Source of the DNA: Clostridia bacterium
GTDB lineage: Bacteria; Bacillota; Peptococcia; DRI-13; UBA5745
Direction of reading: 5' to 3'
DNA length: 64,000 nucleotides
Assembly: GCA_018434325.1 (NCBI GenBank)
Contig: JAHDPO010000013.1
Span: 1-64,000, forward strand
Shown here: one piece after another, positions 42,559 through 51,493 of the stretch
Position numbering within the stretch: position 1 is the stretch's first letter
Layout of the letters: the number at the start of each line of letters is the position of its first letter
Program-made: the position numbers and the translations under genes
The notes under the pieces: generated by a model
What the model was told of the DNA's origin: nothing
Databases searched by the model: none
Seen by the model: the letters and a program-made list of their open reading frames with translations, nothing else

Positions 42559-44069
42559 GCCTTGTCTCCTTTGGTTTTTGGCAGATTCGCCAGGCGGTCT
42601 GCTCTTTTGATCTTCAACTTATAAATGAGGCCCAGAATCTGTAAAGCGATCAAAGGCGTTACGGCTACCAGGGAAATTACGCCGAAGCCGTCGGTAACCA
42701 CGTTGGCAAAGGGGATGTATTCGGCGGCGCCCTGGGCAAAGGGCAAAATGAAGGTGGCCGTCATCGTGCCGGAAGCAACACCGCCGGAGTCAAAGGCGAT
42801 GCCTACGAATATGGAGGGAATAAAGAAGGACAAGATCAGGGCCAGAGCCATTGCCGGCAGCAAAATATGCCAAAGCTGCAACCCCGGTATAATAATGCGG
42901 AGTATGGACAGTCCCACGGCCACGCCTACGCCGATGGCCAGCGTCAACATAACCGTGCTGCCTTTGATGGAGCCGGCCGTTTCCTCTTTGATCTGCTGAG
43001 TCAGTACGTGAACGGAGGGTTCCGCCGGAATGGTGACAATACCAAATACCGCTCCCACCAAAATCAGCAGCCAGTATTTATCGAGACCGGCGATCTGATA
43101 ACCCAGCAGCCTGGCGGTATCCATAAAGCCGGCGTTGACTCCGGCCAGAAAAAGAGTGAGGCCGAACCAGGTATAGAAAAGGCCCACTGCCAGTTTTTTG
43201 ATTTGTCTGCCCTTCAGCTTAATGGAGACGGCATTCATGATGATAAATAGAACGACGACAGGCATGATCACAATGATGGATTCCCAAGCGGTTGATGCTA
43301 TCTCCGAAAGGAAGCTGCCTAAGACGCCGCCGGCGGCCACATCGTTCAGCGGCAGACTGCCTTCCAGACGGGGATTGCCGGAAAGGATGCCTAAAAGCAA
43401 CACGGCAACGACGGCTCCGGCAGAGGCAATGCCCAATAAGCCGAAGCTATCGATATCTTCGCTGCTGTCTGTGCGGGTGATCACCGCAATACCGCTTGAT
43501 AATGCCAGCAAAAAGGGCACCGTAATGGAACCGGTGGTGGAGCCGCTGGCGTCAAAGGCCAAGGCCAGATAGTCGCCGTTAACGAAGAAGGCCATGCCGC
43601 CGATGACCAGATAAATGAGGGCGAAGGCCCAAGGCAAGGACATGGTTTTCAGCATGCGGAAAATGCCGAAGGAGACCATCAGGCCCACGCCGCCGGAAAC
43701 GACGATGAGAAGCAGGGTTTTGCTGGCCTGGCCCATAGTTACCGCATTAATCTGCCCCGCTAAAATATGCATATCAGGCTCGGCTACGGTGACAATAAAT
43801 CCGAAAATATAGCTGCCGATCAACAGCAGCTTAAGGCTGCCTTTTTTGATCAGGGCCTGGCTCATCATCTCGCCCATGGGGCTGATGCTCAAATCGATGC
43901 CTTGCAGGAATATGGGCATGCCGATGGTAATCAATAAGGAGCCCATCAGGAATTTGGAGAGTGTAGGCCCGCCAAGGGGCGTTACGAACAAGCTTAGCAG
44001 AACGACGATGACGACGAAGGGTAAAACTGCAGCGATAATTTCTTTAAACTTTTCTGTGATTGAATTCAT
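42555..44069 (-). CDS. DUF1538 membrane protein (putative transporter, internally duplicated)
   Basis: 504-aa polytopic protein of two homologous halves. Half 1 has ITIGMPIFLQGIDLSISPMGE, AEPDMHILAGQI and ALAFDASGSTTGSITVPFLLALSSG. Half 2 has GLTLFLAGVNAGFMDTARLLG, AEPSVHVLTQQI and GIAFDSGGVASGTMTATFILPFAQG. The duplicated FD-S/G-G-TTG loops suggest a substrate or ion site at the pseudo-twofold axis. Start ATG 44069 was chosen with GGGGAGGT upstream; the frame extends to 44156, across the promoter. Function is undescribed to my knowledge; family members lie next to PII-like genes, pointing to regulated transport. Confidence 0.88.
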   Translation of the reverse strand: MNSITEKFKEIIAAVLPFVVIVVLLSLFVTPLGGPTLSKFLMGSLLITIGMPIFLQGIDLSISPMGEMMSQALIKKGSLKLLLIGSYIFGFIVTVAEPDMHILAGQINAVTMGQASKTLLLIVVSGGVGLMVSFGIFRMLKTMSLPWAFALIYLVIGGMAFFVNGDYLALAFDASGSTTGSITVPFLLALSSGIAVITRTDSSEDIDSFGLLGIASAGAVVAVLLLGILSGNPRLEGSLPLNDVAAGGVLGSFLSEIASTAWESIIVIMPVVVLFIIMNAVSIKLKGRQIKKLAVGLFYTWFGLTLFLAGVNAGFMDTARLLGYQIAGLDKYWLLILVGAVFGIVTIPAEPSVHVLTQQIKEETAGSIKGSTVMLTLAIGVGVAVGLSILRIIIPGLQLWHILLPAMALALILSFFIPSIFVGIAFDSGGVASGTMTATFILPFAQGAAEYIPFANVVTDGFGVISLVAVTPLIALQILGLIYKLKIKRADRLANLPKTKGDKA

Positions 44070-44127
44070 GAGACCTCCCCGAGGTTTTGTACTTTGCTTT
44101 ATAGTATCCGCAATAGGATATACTACT

Positions 44128-44156
44128 ATTATAGATGAGGTTGCAGGCCCAGTCAA
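44128..44156 (-). promoter_or_regulatory. Strong sigma-A promoter of the DUF1538-PII operon
   Basis: Minus-strand TTGACT (44156-44151), exactly 17 bp, TATAAT (44133-44128). Downstream, TAGTATCC...GGATATACTA forms an imperfect inverted repeat near the transcript start (44102-44126), a possible operator. Confidence 0.8.
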
Positions 44157-44186
44157 TTTTAGGGGAAGATGGGGTTATGAAATAAG

Positions 44187-44229
44187 AAGAGAGGCGCCGT
44201 CCTTTGTGGGGAAACGCCTCTCTTTGTTT
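44187..44229. terminator. Terminator downstream of the CZB-like chemoreceptor gene
   Basis: AAGAGAGGCG pairs with CGCCTCTCTT. Plus-strand tail is TGTTTTTCC, minus-strand tail CTTATTTC. It separates the chemoreceptor from the DUF1538 operon promoter. Confidence 0.7.
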
Positions 44230-44291
44230 TTCCTATTAGGCCAAGGAACCGACGGCCCAGCCTAGACCAAGCCCAGGCAATCCTGCGAATC

Positions 44292-46097
44292 TTAGTACTT
44301 CAGCGGCGGCAGATCAAGGCCGGTGGTCGGGGAATCAGTGGCCGTAAAATCCGCAGCCGCAAAGTCTGTCTCTACCCCGGCCGGCAAATCGAGATTGGTC
44401 CCATAGCTGCTATCCGGATTGGCCTGGTATTCGGTACTAAGCTGGAACTTGGCCACCTCTCCCCGCAGCGTAGCCGCCTGGCCGGACATTTCTTCGCTGA
44501 TGGCGGAATTTTCTTCGGCGGTAGCGGCGTTCTTCTGCACCACGGCGGAGACCTGCGTAAGCCCGTCTTTGATCTGCTCAATGGCGTCGGCTTGCAGGCT
44601 GGAGGATTGATTGATTTTTATGATGCTTTCATTGACCATTTTTGCTTTCTTGCCCACATCCTCCAGGATATGGGCCGTTTCTGCCGTAGTCTGGGTGCCT
44701 TTGCCGACGGTGGAGACGGAGGCCTGAATCAACTCAGCCGTCTGCTTGGCCGCCTCTCCGGATTTTGCCGCCAAATTCCGCACCTCATCGGCCACTACGG
44801 CAAAGCCTTTGCCGGCATTGCCGGCCCGGGCCGCCTCAATAGCGGCATTTAAGGCCAGGATATTCGTCTGGAAGGCAATGTCTTCAATAACCTTCGTAAT
44901 ATTGCTGATCTGGCTGGAAGCGGCATTGATATCCTGCATTGCCGCCGTCAGCTGAGCCATATGCTCGTTGCCGGTGTTGACGCCGGTTACGGCCTCCTCC
45001 ACATAGCGGGCTGCCGTTTTGACGATGGCGGAGTTTTCTTCGGCTTGTCCCGCGATCATGGTGATGGAGGCGCTAAGCTCTTCGACGGAGGAGGCCTGCT
45101 CACTGGAACCGGAGGCCAGGGCCTGGGCGCCGCCGGAGACTTGGTCGGCTCCAAGGCTGACCTGCTGGGCGGCGGAATTGATGGTCAGCAGAGTATGGTT
45201 GAGGGCGGTGGTGGTATTGATCATTGCCTCCTTAATGGCGGCAAAATCACCGATATAATCAATATCCACATTGACCCGCATATCGCCTTGAGACATCTGT
45301 CCCAGCTTGTGGGAGATATCCTGAATATAGCTGCCGATCAAGCGGATAGCGTCATTGAGGGAGGTGGCCATTCTGGCCATTTCATTGTGGCCTTTAATAT
45401 GTATCTGAGCATCCAGATCACCCTTGGCCAGCTTCTCTGCTGCGCCGGTGATCATGATGGCCGGCTTGACGGTTATGCTGATAATAAAGAAGGCGATGAT
45501 CACGGATATCAGCAAAACGAGAACGATGATGACCAGTTGGATAATAGAATTGAATTGGAGGGTTGCGGCGGAAACCGTCATGCTGGCGACAGCCAAATCA
45601 TTGCACCTGTTGGCAATATTGTTGAGGCCCTGGATGATGGCCAGGACGTCGGGCAGGATTGAGCCCTGAAAAACATCCGTTGCCGCTTTGAGGCTGGTTT
45701 TCTTAAGCTCCATGACCTCTTGAGCCCGGGAATGGATCGAGCGATGGGGTTCTATTATGCTTGATATGGCTTCGGCGATAACGGGATCCTGGGCGAGATC
45801 TTCATCCAGGGTGCTGACCCATTGGCCAAAAGAGCAGGTGTCGGCATTAAGGCTGCCGGTAAAATCCTGATTTTTCTGCAGGTGGAGCCTTAAATTATTT
45901 ACCCAGTCGATATGGGCTGCTGTTATTTCGGATATCTGCTGGCTTTGGCCGAGCTTATGCTCCAGATCGGCGGCGCATTCCCTGTTGTGGGCCCAGCCGC
46001 TAAGTAAAACTGCTACAGCTATAATGTTAAAGATAAAAATAATGGCGAAAAGCAGGATAACCTGAGTTTTGATGGATTTTCTGATAAGCTGCAGCAT
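44292..46097 (-). CDS. Methyl-accepting chemotaxis protein with extracytoplasmic CZB-like sensor
   Basis: 601-aa chemoreceptor. TM1 about 12-33, sensor 34-186, TM2 about 187-210, HAMP about 211-265, then signalling coiled-coil with the hairpin tip [39 protein letters not shown]. The sensor matches the chemoreceptor zinc-binding pattern: His62-x2-Trp65, Cys88-SFGQW, His118 and His122 (3 His + 1 Cys). CZB domains are usually cytoplasmic, so an outside location would be uncommon. Zn2+ (or hypochlorite, through the Cys) is the inferred signal. C-terminal 40 residues are Asp/Thr-rich and lack the NWETF-type tether. Confidence 0.88.
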   Translation of the reverse strand: MLQLIRKSIKTQVILLFAIIFIFNIIAVAVLLSGWAHNRECAADLEHKLGQSQQISEITAAHIDWVNNLRLHLQKNQDFTGSLNADTCSFGQWVSTLDEDLAQDPVIAEAISSIIEPHRSIHSRAQEVMELKKTSLKAATDVFQGSILPDVLAIIQGLNNIANRCNDLAVASMTVSAATLQFNSIIQLVIIVLVLLISVIIAFFIISITVKPAIMITGAAEKLAKGDLDAQIHIKGHNEMARMATSLNDAIRLIGSYIQDISHKLGQMSQGDMRVNVDIDYIGDFAAIKEAMINTTTALNHTLLTINSAAQQVSLGADQVSGGAQALASGSSEQASSVEELSASITMIAGQAEENSAIVKTAARYVEEAVTGVNTGNEHMAQLTAAMQDINAASSQISNITKVIEDIAFQTNILALNAAIEAARAGNAGKGFAVVADEVRNLAAKSGEAAKQTAELIQASVSTVGKGTQTTAETAHILEDVGKKAKMVNESIIKINQSSSLQADAIEQIKDGLTQVSAVVQKNAATAEENSAISEEMSGQAATLRGEVAKFQLSTEYQANPDSSYGTNLDLPAGVETDFAAADFTATDSPTTGLDLPPLKY

Positions 46098-46297
46098 GCG
46101 GATCCCTCCGTTTTCTATTCTTTTATGGCGTATTCTTAACCCAAGTTATGATTTTTTCTAGACAATCATAGGTAAACACCCCATTTTATTCCTTTTTATT
46201 TATAATATAATAAATCATTCAATTAGTAAAGCAATAGTATCAATTTGCGACAATTATCTTTAACATTTAAACAGTCGAATTCTGGACAATTTGACAA

Positions 46298-46327
46298 TAG
46301 AAAAGCCGCAGAGTGAACATCTGCGGC
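46298..46327 (-). terminator. Terminator of the MerR-family gene
   Basis: GCCGCAGA/TCTGCGGC 8-bp stem with 7-nt loop; minus-strand tail TTTTCTATT. Interval 46098-46297 otherwise holds only AT-rich sequence upstream of the chemoreceptor, including a weak TTGCTT-16-TATTAT on the minus strand. Confidence 0.75.
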
Positions 46328-46351
46328 GCTGTTGATAAAGTGCTTTTGCCT

Positions 46352-47152
46352 CTACAGCAAAATCGTGATCTCATAAGGCGACTGCTGGGGATCGTGGAGC
46401 TTTGTCAAATATTCAAAAGCCACGGCGTAGGGCTTATGAATGGCGTTCTGCCGGCAGTAGCGGGCCAAGGGTGCAACGTCCCAATCGTCGGCCAAAATAT
46501 TGGCTTTATAGCAAAGATAAGTGCCGGCGGGAATGGTGAGGGCGTAAGAGGTTTTTGTTGCCGGCAGCTCCCGGATGCTGACCGTCGAATAATGAGCCAG
46601 CATCTTATTTTCCATGAGTTTATCGAAATCCAAAATATAGCCGTAGGGATTCAAGATCTGCGCGTTTTTAAACACAGGCGACGAGACGATTTTGCGGAGG
46701 GACAGATCCATATCGTAAATAGAGTCGCCCTCTTTGCAGGGGGCGCTGATGACGTAACGCTCCGGCAGCTCTTTGATCGTAATGGAGTTTTCCACCTGTA
46801 GGCTTTTGGAATATTCAAAGAAATCCATTAGCCAATGCACGTTTTCTTTCATGTCCTCCAGCAACCGGGTCTGTTCGTCGATTGCTTGCCGCCGCTCCTT
46901 TAATAAAAGCTCAATACTCTCCAAGTTCTGGGACTCGAAAATTTCTTTCAAATCCTTCAATTGCATACCGACATTTTTGTAGCGCTTGATCTTGTCGATA
47001 AAGGCAAACTGGCTATAGGTATAATAGCGATAGCCGGATTGATCATCGATATAAAAGGGCTTCAGCAAGCCGATCTCGTCATAATGACGCAAGCTTTTAA
47101 TCGAGATATCGTTTAATTTGGCTGTCTCACCAATAGTATAAAGCTTATCCAT
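46352..47152 (-). CDS. MerR-family regulator with GyrI-like effector domain (BmrR type)
   Basis: 266 aa. N-terminal MerR winged helix (YTIGETAKLNDISIKSLRHYDEIGLLKPFYIDDQSGYRYYTYSQF), a dimerising coiled-coil (75-118) and a C-terminal GyrI/AraC-E-like domain (about 120-266) that binds small, often aromatic or cationic ligands. No metal-binding cysteines at the coiled-coil end, so not a metal sensor. It lies divergent to a 19-bp-spaced MerR-type promoter in front of the PLP lyase gene, its evident target. Confidence 0.9.
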   Translation of the reverse strand: MDKLYTIGETAKLNDISIKSLRHYDEIGLLKPFYIDDQSGYRYYTYSQFAFIDKIKRYKNVGMQLKDLKEIFESQNLESIELLLKERRQAIDEQTRLLEDMKENVHWLMDFFEYSKSLQVENSITIKELPERYVISAPCKEGDSIYDMDLSLRKIVSSPVFKNAQILNPYGYILDFDKLMENKMLAHYSTVSIRELPATKTSYALTIPAGTYLCYKANILADDWDVAPLARYCRQNAIHKPYAVAFEYLTKLHDPQQSPYEITILL

Positions 47153-47193
47153 CTTTCATCGCCTCTATCGCCAATATATTTCTGTAATTTTAG

Positions 47194-47224
47194 GCCTTGC
47201 CGGTACTGTCGGCAAGGCTTTTTT
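47194..47224 (+). terminator. Intrinsic terminator in the divergent intergenic region
   Basis: GCCTTGCCG pairs perfectly with CGGCAAGGC (7-nt loop), then TTTTTT. On the plus strand there is no gene before it, so it would stop antisense transcription through merR before the lyase promoter. On the minus strand it forms a hairpin in the merR leader. Confidence 0.7.
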
Positions 47225-47265
47225 GACCAGTGCTGAAATATTTTTTCCAATCCCATTTTTCTTGC

Positions 47266-47296
47266 TTGACTGTCCCCTAGGGGCAGGGTTTAGACT
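47266..47296 (+). promoter_or_regulatory. MerR-type promoter/operator of the PLP lyase gene
   Basis: TTGACT (47266-47271), an overlong 19-bp spacer, TAGACT (47291-47296). The spacer holds the dyad CTGTCCCCTAGGGGCAG centred on CCCCTAGGGG. A 19-bp spacer with a central dyad is diagnostic of promoters twisted open by MerR-family activators. The divergent MerR gene is the likely activator. Confidence 0.85.
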
Positions 47297-47345
47297 CAGG
47301 GTCATCAGAGGGTCTAATTCAGATTATATAAGGAGAGAGCTTACT

Positions 47346-48518
47346 ATGTCAAAGAAGGATTTGGCCGGTCTGGGGCTGGATACCCAGCTGATTCATGCAG
47401 GCCATCATTTTGACCCCACTACTCATGCGCTGGCTGCCCCGATTTTCCAAACGGCTACCTATGGTTTCAATACTGTTGAGGAAATGGACGCTGCCTGGGG
47501 CAAGCTGGGCTACCTCTACACCAGGGAAGGCAATCCGACAGTTCTGGCTTTGGAAGAGAAGCTGGCAATTTTAGATGGCGGAGAAGCTGCTTTGGCGGCA
47601 GGCTCGGGCATGGGGGCGGTATGCTCCGCTTTGCTTACCTTGCTGTCCCAGGGCGATCATCTTTTGTGTTCGGAAGGCCTGTTCTTCCACAGTGATATTT
47701 TTATGCGGGATTTGCTGCAAAAGATGAATGTGGAAGTCAGCTTTGCCAACTTTAAGGATTTGGAAAACGTTGCTCAAAGTATTCGTCAGAATACCCGCAT
47801 TATTTTTATTGAGACGCCGGCCAATCCTACCCTGGGCGTGGTGGATATTGAGGCCGTCGCCAAAATCGCCAAATCCAACGACTGCCTGTTTATTGTGGAC
47901 AGTACTTTTGCGCCGCCACCGGTTCAGCTGCCTTTGCAGTGGGGCGCCGATCTGGTGGTGCACAGCCTTACCAAATACATTAACGGCCATGGCGATACTC
48001 TGGGCGGCGCCGTTATCGGCAAAAAAGAACTCATCGACAAAATTCGATATCCCGGCATGCCCTGCTTTACGGGAGCGGCTCTTTCCCCCTTCAATGCCTG
48101 GCTGATTATGCGGGGGATGATGACTCTGGAAATGCGCATAGAAAAGCATTGCCAAAATGCCCTGGCCATCGCCCGGTTTTTGGAAAGCTGCCCCTATGTG
48201 GACAGAGTGATCTATCCGGCCCTGGAATCCCACCCTCAGCACGAGCTCTGCCAAAAGCAGATGAATGGCAAGGGCGGCGGCATTATTTCCTTCTGGCTTA
48301 AAAACAACATCAACGGCCTGACGGTCAGAGAAGCAGACTACAAGCTGCTTAATGCCACCAAGCTTTTGACCATAGCCACCAGCCTGGGCGAAGGACTGAC
48401 CCTGATCCAGGTGGAAAACAGCAGCATGATCAGAATCGCCGTAGGCCTTGAAAAGGCGGAGGATCTCATCGCCGACCTCAAGCAGGCTTTTGATCAGCTG
48501 GGAGGAGGGGACAAGTAA
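47346..48518 (+). CDS. Cys/Met-metabolism PLP enzyme, methionine gamma-lyase-like
   Basis: 390-aa fold-type I PLP enzyme of the trans-sulfuration family. TATYGFNTVEEMDAAW, YTREGNPTVLALEEKLAILDGGEAALAAGSGMGAV, FIETPANPTLGVVDIEAVA and the Schiff-base lysine in VVHSLTKYINGHGD. The pattern 'YINGHGD' favours methionine gamma-lyase (methanethiol, ammonia, 2-oxobutyrate) over cystathionine enzymes, but not decisively. ATG 47346 with AAGGAGAGAG upstream; the frame opening at 47223 crosses the promoter and is not real. Co-directional with an MFS gene 80 bp downstream, perhaps import or export of the substrate. Confidence 0.85.
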   Translation: MSKKDLAGLGLDTQLIHAGHHFDPTTHALAAPIFQTATYGFNTVEEMDAAWGKLGYLYTREGNPTVLALEEKLAILDGGEAALAAGSGMGAVCSALLTLLSQGDHLLCSEGLFFHSDIFMRDLLQKMNVEVSFANFKDLENVAQSIRQNTRIIFIETPANPTLGVVDIEAVAKIAKSNDCLFIVDSTFAPPPVQLPLQWGADLVVHSLTKYINGHGDTLGGAVIGKKELIDKIRYPGMPCFTGAALSPFNAWLIMRGMMTLEMRIEKHCQNALAIARFLESCPYVDRVIYPALESHPQHELCQKQMNGKGGGIISFWLKNNINGLTVREADYKLLNATKLLTIATSLGEGLTLIQVENSSMIRIAVGLEKAEDLIADLKQAFDQLGGGDK

Positions 48519-48598
48519 AAAGGGAAAGGGGATCATTTGCGGATTTATATTAAAATTCCACTTATATTTCAAAATTCACAAGATTGCGAGGTAATCAG

Positions 48599-49834
48599 AT
48601 GAAGAATTCCTTTGACTTTAAGAAATATCTTATCATTTTCATCATTGCCAGCGGCACTACGGTAATGTACAGTCTGCCCTATCTGAAATCCACCTTCTAT
48701 GATCCTATGCGGGCGGCTTTAGGCCTGGACCATCAGCAGTTGGGCAATCTGATCAGCATGTATGGTATTCTTGCCACCATCTTATATTTTCCCGGCGGCT
48801 TTTTGGCGGATAAAGTCTCGGCCAAAAAATTGCTCTCTTTTTCGCTGATTTCTTCCGGCTTACTGGGCTTTTATTTTGCCAGCTTTCCTTCCTATACGGA
48901 GCTGCTGATCATTTTTGCCGTTTGGGGCGTCACCACTATTCTTACCTTCTGGGCCGCCTCCATTAAAGTCATCCGGATGCTGGGCGATGAGGATGAGCAG
49001 GGCAAAATGTTCGGCTTCAATGAGGGCCTTTCCGGCATCGCCGGCGTGGTGGTTTCTTTTATCGGCTTATATCTGTTTGAGGTTTTTGCCGACGTCACCA
49101 TCGGTTTCCGCTATGTAGTCTGGCTGTACTCCGGCCTTTCCATCCTCTGCGGTATCGTGCTGTTTTTCCTGGTCAAAGAAAAGGTTGTGGCCGGCGTTGA
49201 CAAGATCTCCTTCCGGCAAATTGCCGGCGCTGTTAAAATGCCTAAAGCCTGGCTGATCGGCGGTATTATTTTCTCCACTTATATGACCTTTTCCTCACTG
49301 ACCTACCTGAACCCTTATTTGAAGGACGTCTTCAAAATCTCCATGGCCATCATCTCCAGCCTGGCTATTATCAGGACTTATGCCATCAAAATGGGCGCTT
49401 CTCCTTTAGCGGGAATCCTCGTGGATAAAATCGGTTCCTCCCTTAAAGTGCTTTCCATGGGCTTTATCGTCATTGCCGCCTGCGAGATTTTTTACCTGCT
49501 GCTGCCCAGATCCTCTAATTTGGTGATTCTGGCCGTGATCAATATGGTTCTTCTCAGCACCGTATTGTTTGGTTTCCGGGGTATTTATTTTGCAACGGTG
49601 GCCGAATCCAATATTCCTCTGGAAAAAACCGGCGCCGTCATCGGCTTGGCCTCTTTTATCGGCTTTTCTCCCGACGCTTTCTTCTATACTATGGTCGGCG
49701 GCTGGCTTGATAAAGGCGAATCAGGCTACACTTATCTGTTTGCGCTCTGCCTGGCTTGTTCCGTTCTGGGCTTCGTTTGCTCCAAGGTTCTTCATCGCAT
49801 GAACGAAAAAGAAAAGGCTCTGGCCAACAACTAA
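48599..49834 (+). CDS. MFS transporter
   Basis: 411-aa, 12-helix major facilitator. ADKVSAKKLLSFS in loop 2-3 fits the family signature; helix 1 (YLIIFIIASGTTVMYSLPYLKSTFY) and GKMFGFNEGLSGIAGVVVSF resemble the UhpC/nitrate-nitrite-like branches. ATG 48599 has GAGGT 6 nt upstream. No terminator separates it from the lyase gene, so both probably answer to the MerR regulator; an amino-acid or organic-acid substrate is inference. Confidence 0.82.
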   Translation: MKNSFDFKKYLIIFIIASGTTVMYSLPYLKSTFYDPMRAALGLDHQQLGNLISMYGILATILYFPGGFLADKVSAKKLLSFSLISSGLLGFYFASFPSYTELLIIFAVWGVTTILTFWAASIKVIRMLGDEDEQGKMFGFNEGLSGIAGVVVSFIGLYLFEVFADVTIGFRYVVWLYSGLSILCGIVLFFLVKEKVVAGVDKISFRQIAGAVKMPKAWLIGGIIFSTYMTFSSLTYLNPYLKDVFKISMAIISSLAIIRTYAIKMGASPLAGILVDKIGSSLKVLSMGFIVIAACEIFYLLLPRSSNLVILAVINMVLLSTVLFGFRGIYFATVAESNIPLEKTGAVIGLASFIGFSPDAFFYTMVGGWLDKGESGYTYLFALCLACSVLGFVCSKVLHRMNEKEKALANN

Positions 49835-49861
49835 TAAACGAATAATCATAGCCGGTAAGCT

Positions 49862-49903
49862 ATGCAGATGATCTTGCTTTTTAAGGGATCATCTGCATTT
49901 TCT
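49862..49903 (+). terminator. Terminator of the lyase-MFS operon
   Basis: ATGCAGATGATC pairs perfectly with GATCATCTGCAT (13-nt loop), then TTTCTC. Confidence 0.85.
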
Positions 49904-49914
49904 CATCTTAATTT

Positions 49915-49924
49915 ATGCTATAAT
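49915..49924 (+). promoter_or_regulatory. Extended -10 promoter of the sodium/solute symporter gene
   Basis: ATGCTATAAT contains TGnTATAAT, a full extended -10. No good -35 at 17 bp (the terminator arm lies there). Gene start is 37 bp downstream. Confidence 0.55.
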
Positions 49925-49961
49925 TAGCATTGCTTGCTGATGTTCAGGAGGAGCATATAAC

Positions 49962-51386
49962 ATGATGGTCTTAAATATCTTGGGCGTTGCCGTTATCTTT
50001 ATCGTCACCGCCTATGTGGGGTATTTCTCCACAAAAAAGGTGAAAAGCTTTAATGATTTTACCTTGGCCGGCAACAGATTAAGCAAGCTGGAAGTCGGCT
50101 TGAGCATGGCCGCCACGGAGTTTGGCGGCAGCAGCTTGATCGGCGCTATGGCTTTTTGCTATACGGTAGGCATTGCCGGCGCCTGGTGGGACTGGTCGGC
50201 AGTACCGGCCTTCATTCTTCTGGGTATTTTCTTTGCCGGCAAAATAAAGCTGCCCGGCATGGTCACCGTCACCGATTTTCTGGAAAAAAGATATAACAGG
50301 CAAACGAAAGTGATCGCCTCTGTTATGCATCTATTGGCGATCATCACGCAGCTGTCTACTCAGTTTTTGGTGGGCGCCGTGGCCCTTCACGGCGTTTTGG
50401 GCGTGCCGCAGCACATCGGTTTGATTGCTACGGTGCTCTTTGTTTTGCTTTATACCATGGGCGGCGGCATGATTGCGGTGGTCAATACGGATATCGTCCA
50501 GTTTGTGATGATTATGGCTACTCTGGCCATTGCCCTGCCGATTTCTCTATCGAAGGCCGGCGGTTTCAGCGGCTTGGCTGCCAGCTTGCCTGCCGAGTTT
50601 TTGAGCTTTGGCAATATCGAGTTAAAGACTGTTCTTTCCTGGGGCCTGTTTTGTATTTTTACCTATGCCACCAGCCAGCATTATATCCAGAGGATCTTCG
50701 CTGCCAAGGACAAGGCCACGGCCCGTTTCGCCTTTGTCTTTACCGGCGCCGCTTATTTCGTCTATGGTCTGGCCATCGCGATTATCGGTGTTTGCATCGT
50801 GGTGCTGCTGCCCGGTCTGGAGGACCCCAATATGGGCTATGCTTTATTCATCAGAAATTACATACCGGCAGGCATTGCCGGCTTGGTATTAGGCGGTATA
50901 TTTGCGGCTTCGATGTCGACGGCTTCTTCCATGCTGCTGGCTGCCTCGGTCTTATTCATTAATGATATCTATGAGCCGGTGATGCACAAGCATAAGGGGG
51001 CCAGCGACAGGCAATCCCTCAGGGCTATACGGATCATCACCGTTGCCGTTTGCGTATCTTCCATCACTATTTCTTTCTTTCTCGACAACATTATCCGGAT
51101 CATGTATTTGGGCGGACTTTTCTATTCAACGGCTGTTTTCTTCCCGCTAGCGGCAGGTCTGGTTTGGAAGCGGGCGACGGCTCCGGCGGCTTTCTGCTCT
51201 ATTCTGGCTTCAGTGGCTGTGGGACTGGTGGCCGAATTCTTTTTAGCGGGCAAGCCCGGTATTTTGGGGCTGCCTTCCAATATATTGGCGGCTCTTGTCA
51301 GCATAATCGTCCTGATTGCTGTTTCCTTGTCCACACCAAAGCCCTCTGCTCAGCAAATCGACTTCCTGTCAGAAACTGGTTCTTGA
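49962..51386 (+). CDS. Sodium:solute symporter (SSS family)
   Basis: 474-aa, about 13-helix Na+-coupled importer of the PutP/PanF/SglT fold. DFTLAGNRLSKLEVGLSMAATEFGGSSLIGAMAFCYTVGIAGAWW covers helices 1-2; GGIFAASMSTASSMLLAASVLFINDIY is the family's TM8 Na+-site signature. Substrate unknown (monocarboxylate or amino acid most likely). AGGAGG precedes the ATG. Single gene with own promoter and terminator. Confidence 0.88.
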   Translation: MMVLNILGVAVIFIVTAYVGYFSTKKVKSFNDFTLAGNRLSKLEVGLSMAATEFGGSSLIGAMAFCYTVGIAGAWWDWSAVPAFILLGIFFAGKIKLPGMVTVTDFLEKRYNRQTKVIASVMHLLAIITQLSTQFLVGAVALHGVLGVPQHIGLIATVLFVLLYTMGGGMIAVVNTDIVQFVMIMATLAIALPISLSKAGGFSGLAASLPAEFLSFGNIELKTVLSWGLFCIFTYATSQHYIQRIFAAKDKATARFAFVFTGAAYFVYGLAIAIIGVCIVVLLPGLEDPNMGYALFIRNYIPAGIAGLVLGGIFAASMSTASSMLLAASVLFINDIYEPVMHKHKGASDRQSLRAIRIITVAVCVSSITISFFLDNIIRIMYLGGLFYSTAVFFPLAAGLVWKRATAPAAFCSILASVAVGLVAEFFLAGKPGILGLPSNILAALVSIIVLIAVSLSTPKPSAQQIDFLSETGS

Positions 51387-51416
51387 AAAAAACAGCAAAA
51401 CATGCAAAAATAAGCC

Positions 51417-51465
51417 AAAACAGCGCATTGTAGGCTGAAAAATATCAGTCTGGGCGCTGTTTTCC
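51417..51465 (+). terminator. Terminator of the symporter gene
   Basis: AAAACAGCGC pairs with GCGCTGTTTT; an inner CTGA/TCAG stem further stabilises it. The T run is short (CCTTATT follows). Confidence 0.75.
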
Positions 51466-51493
51466 TTATTATTCCGACAGGGAGGAATTTGCT

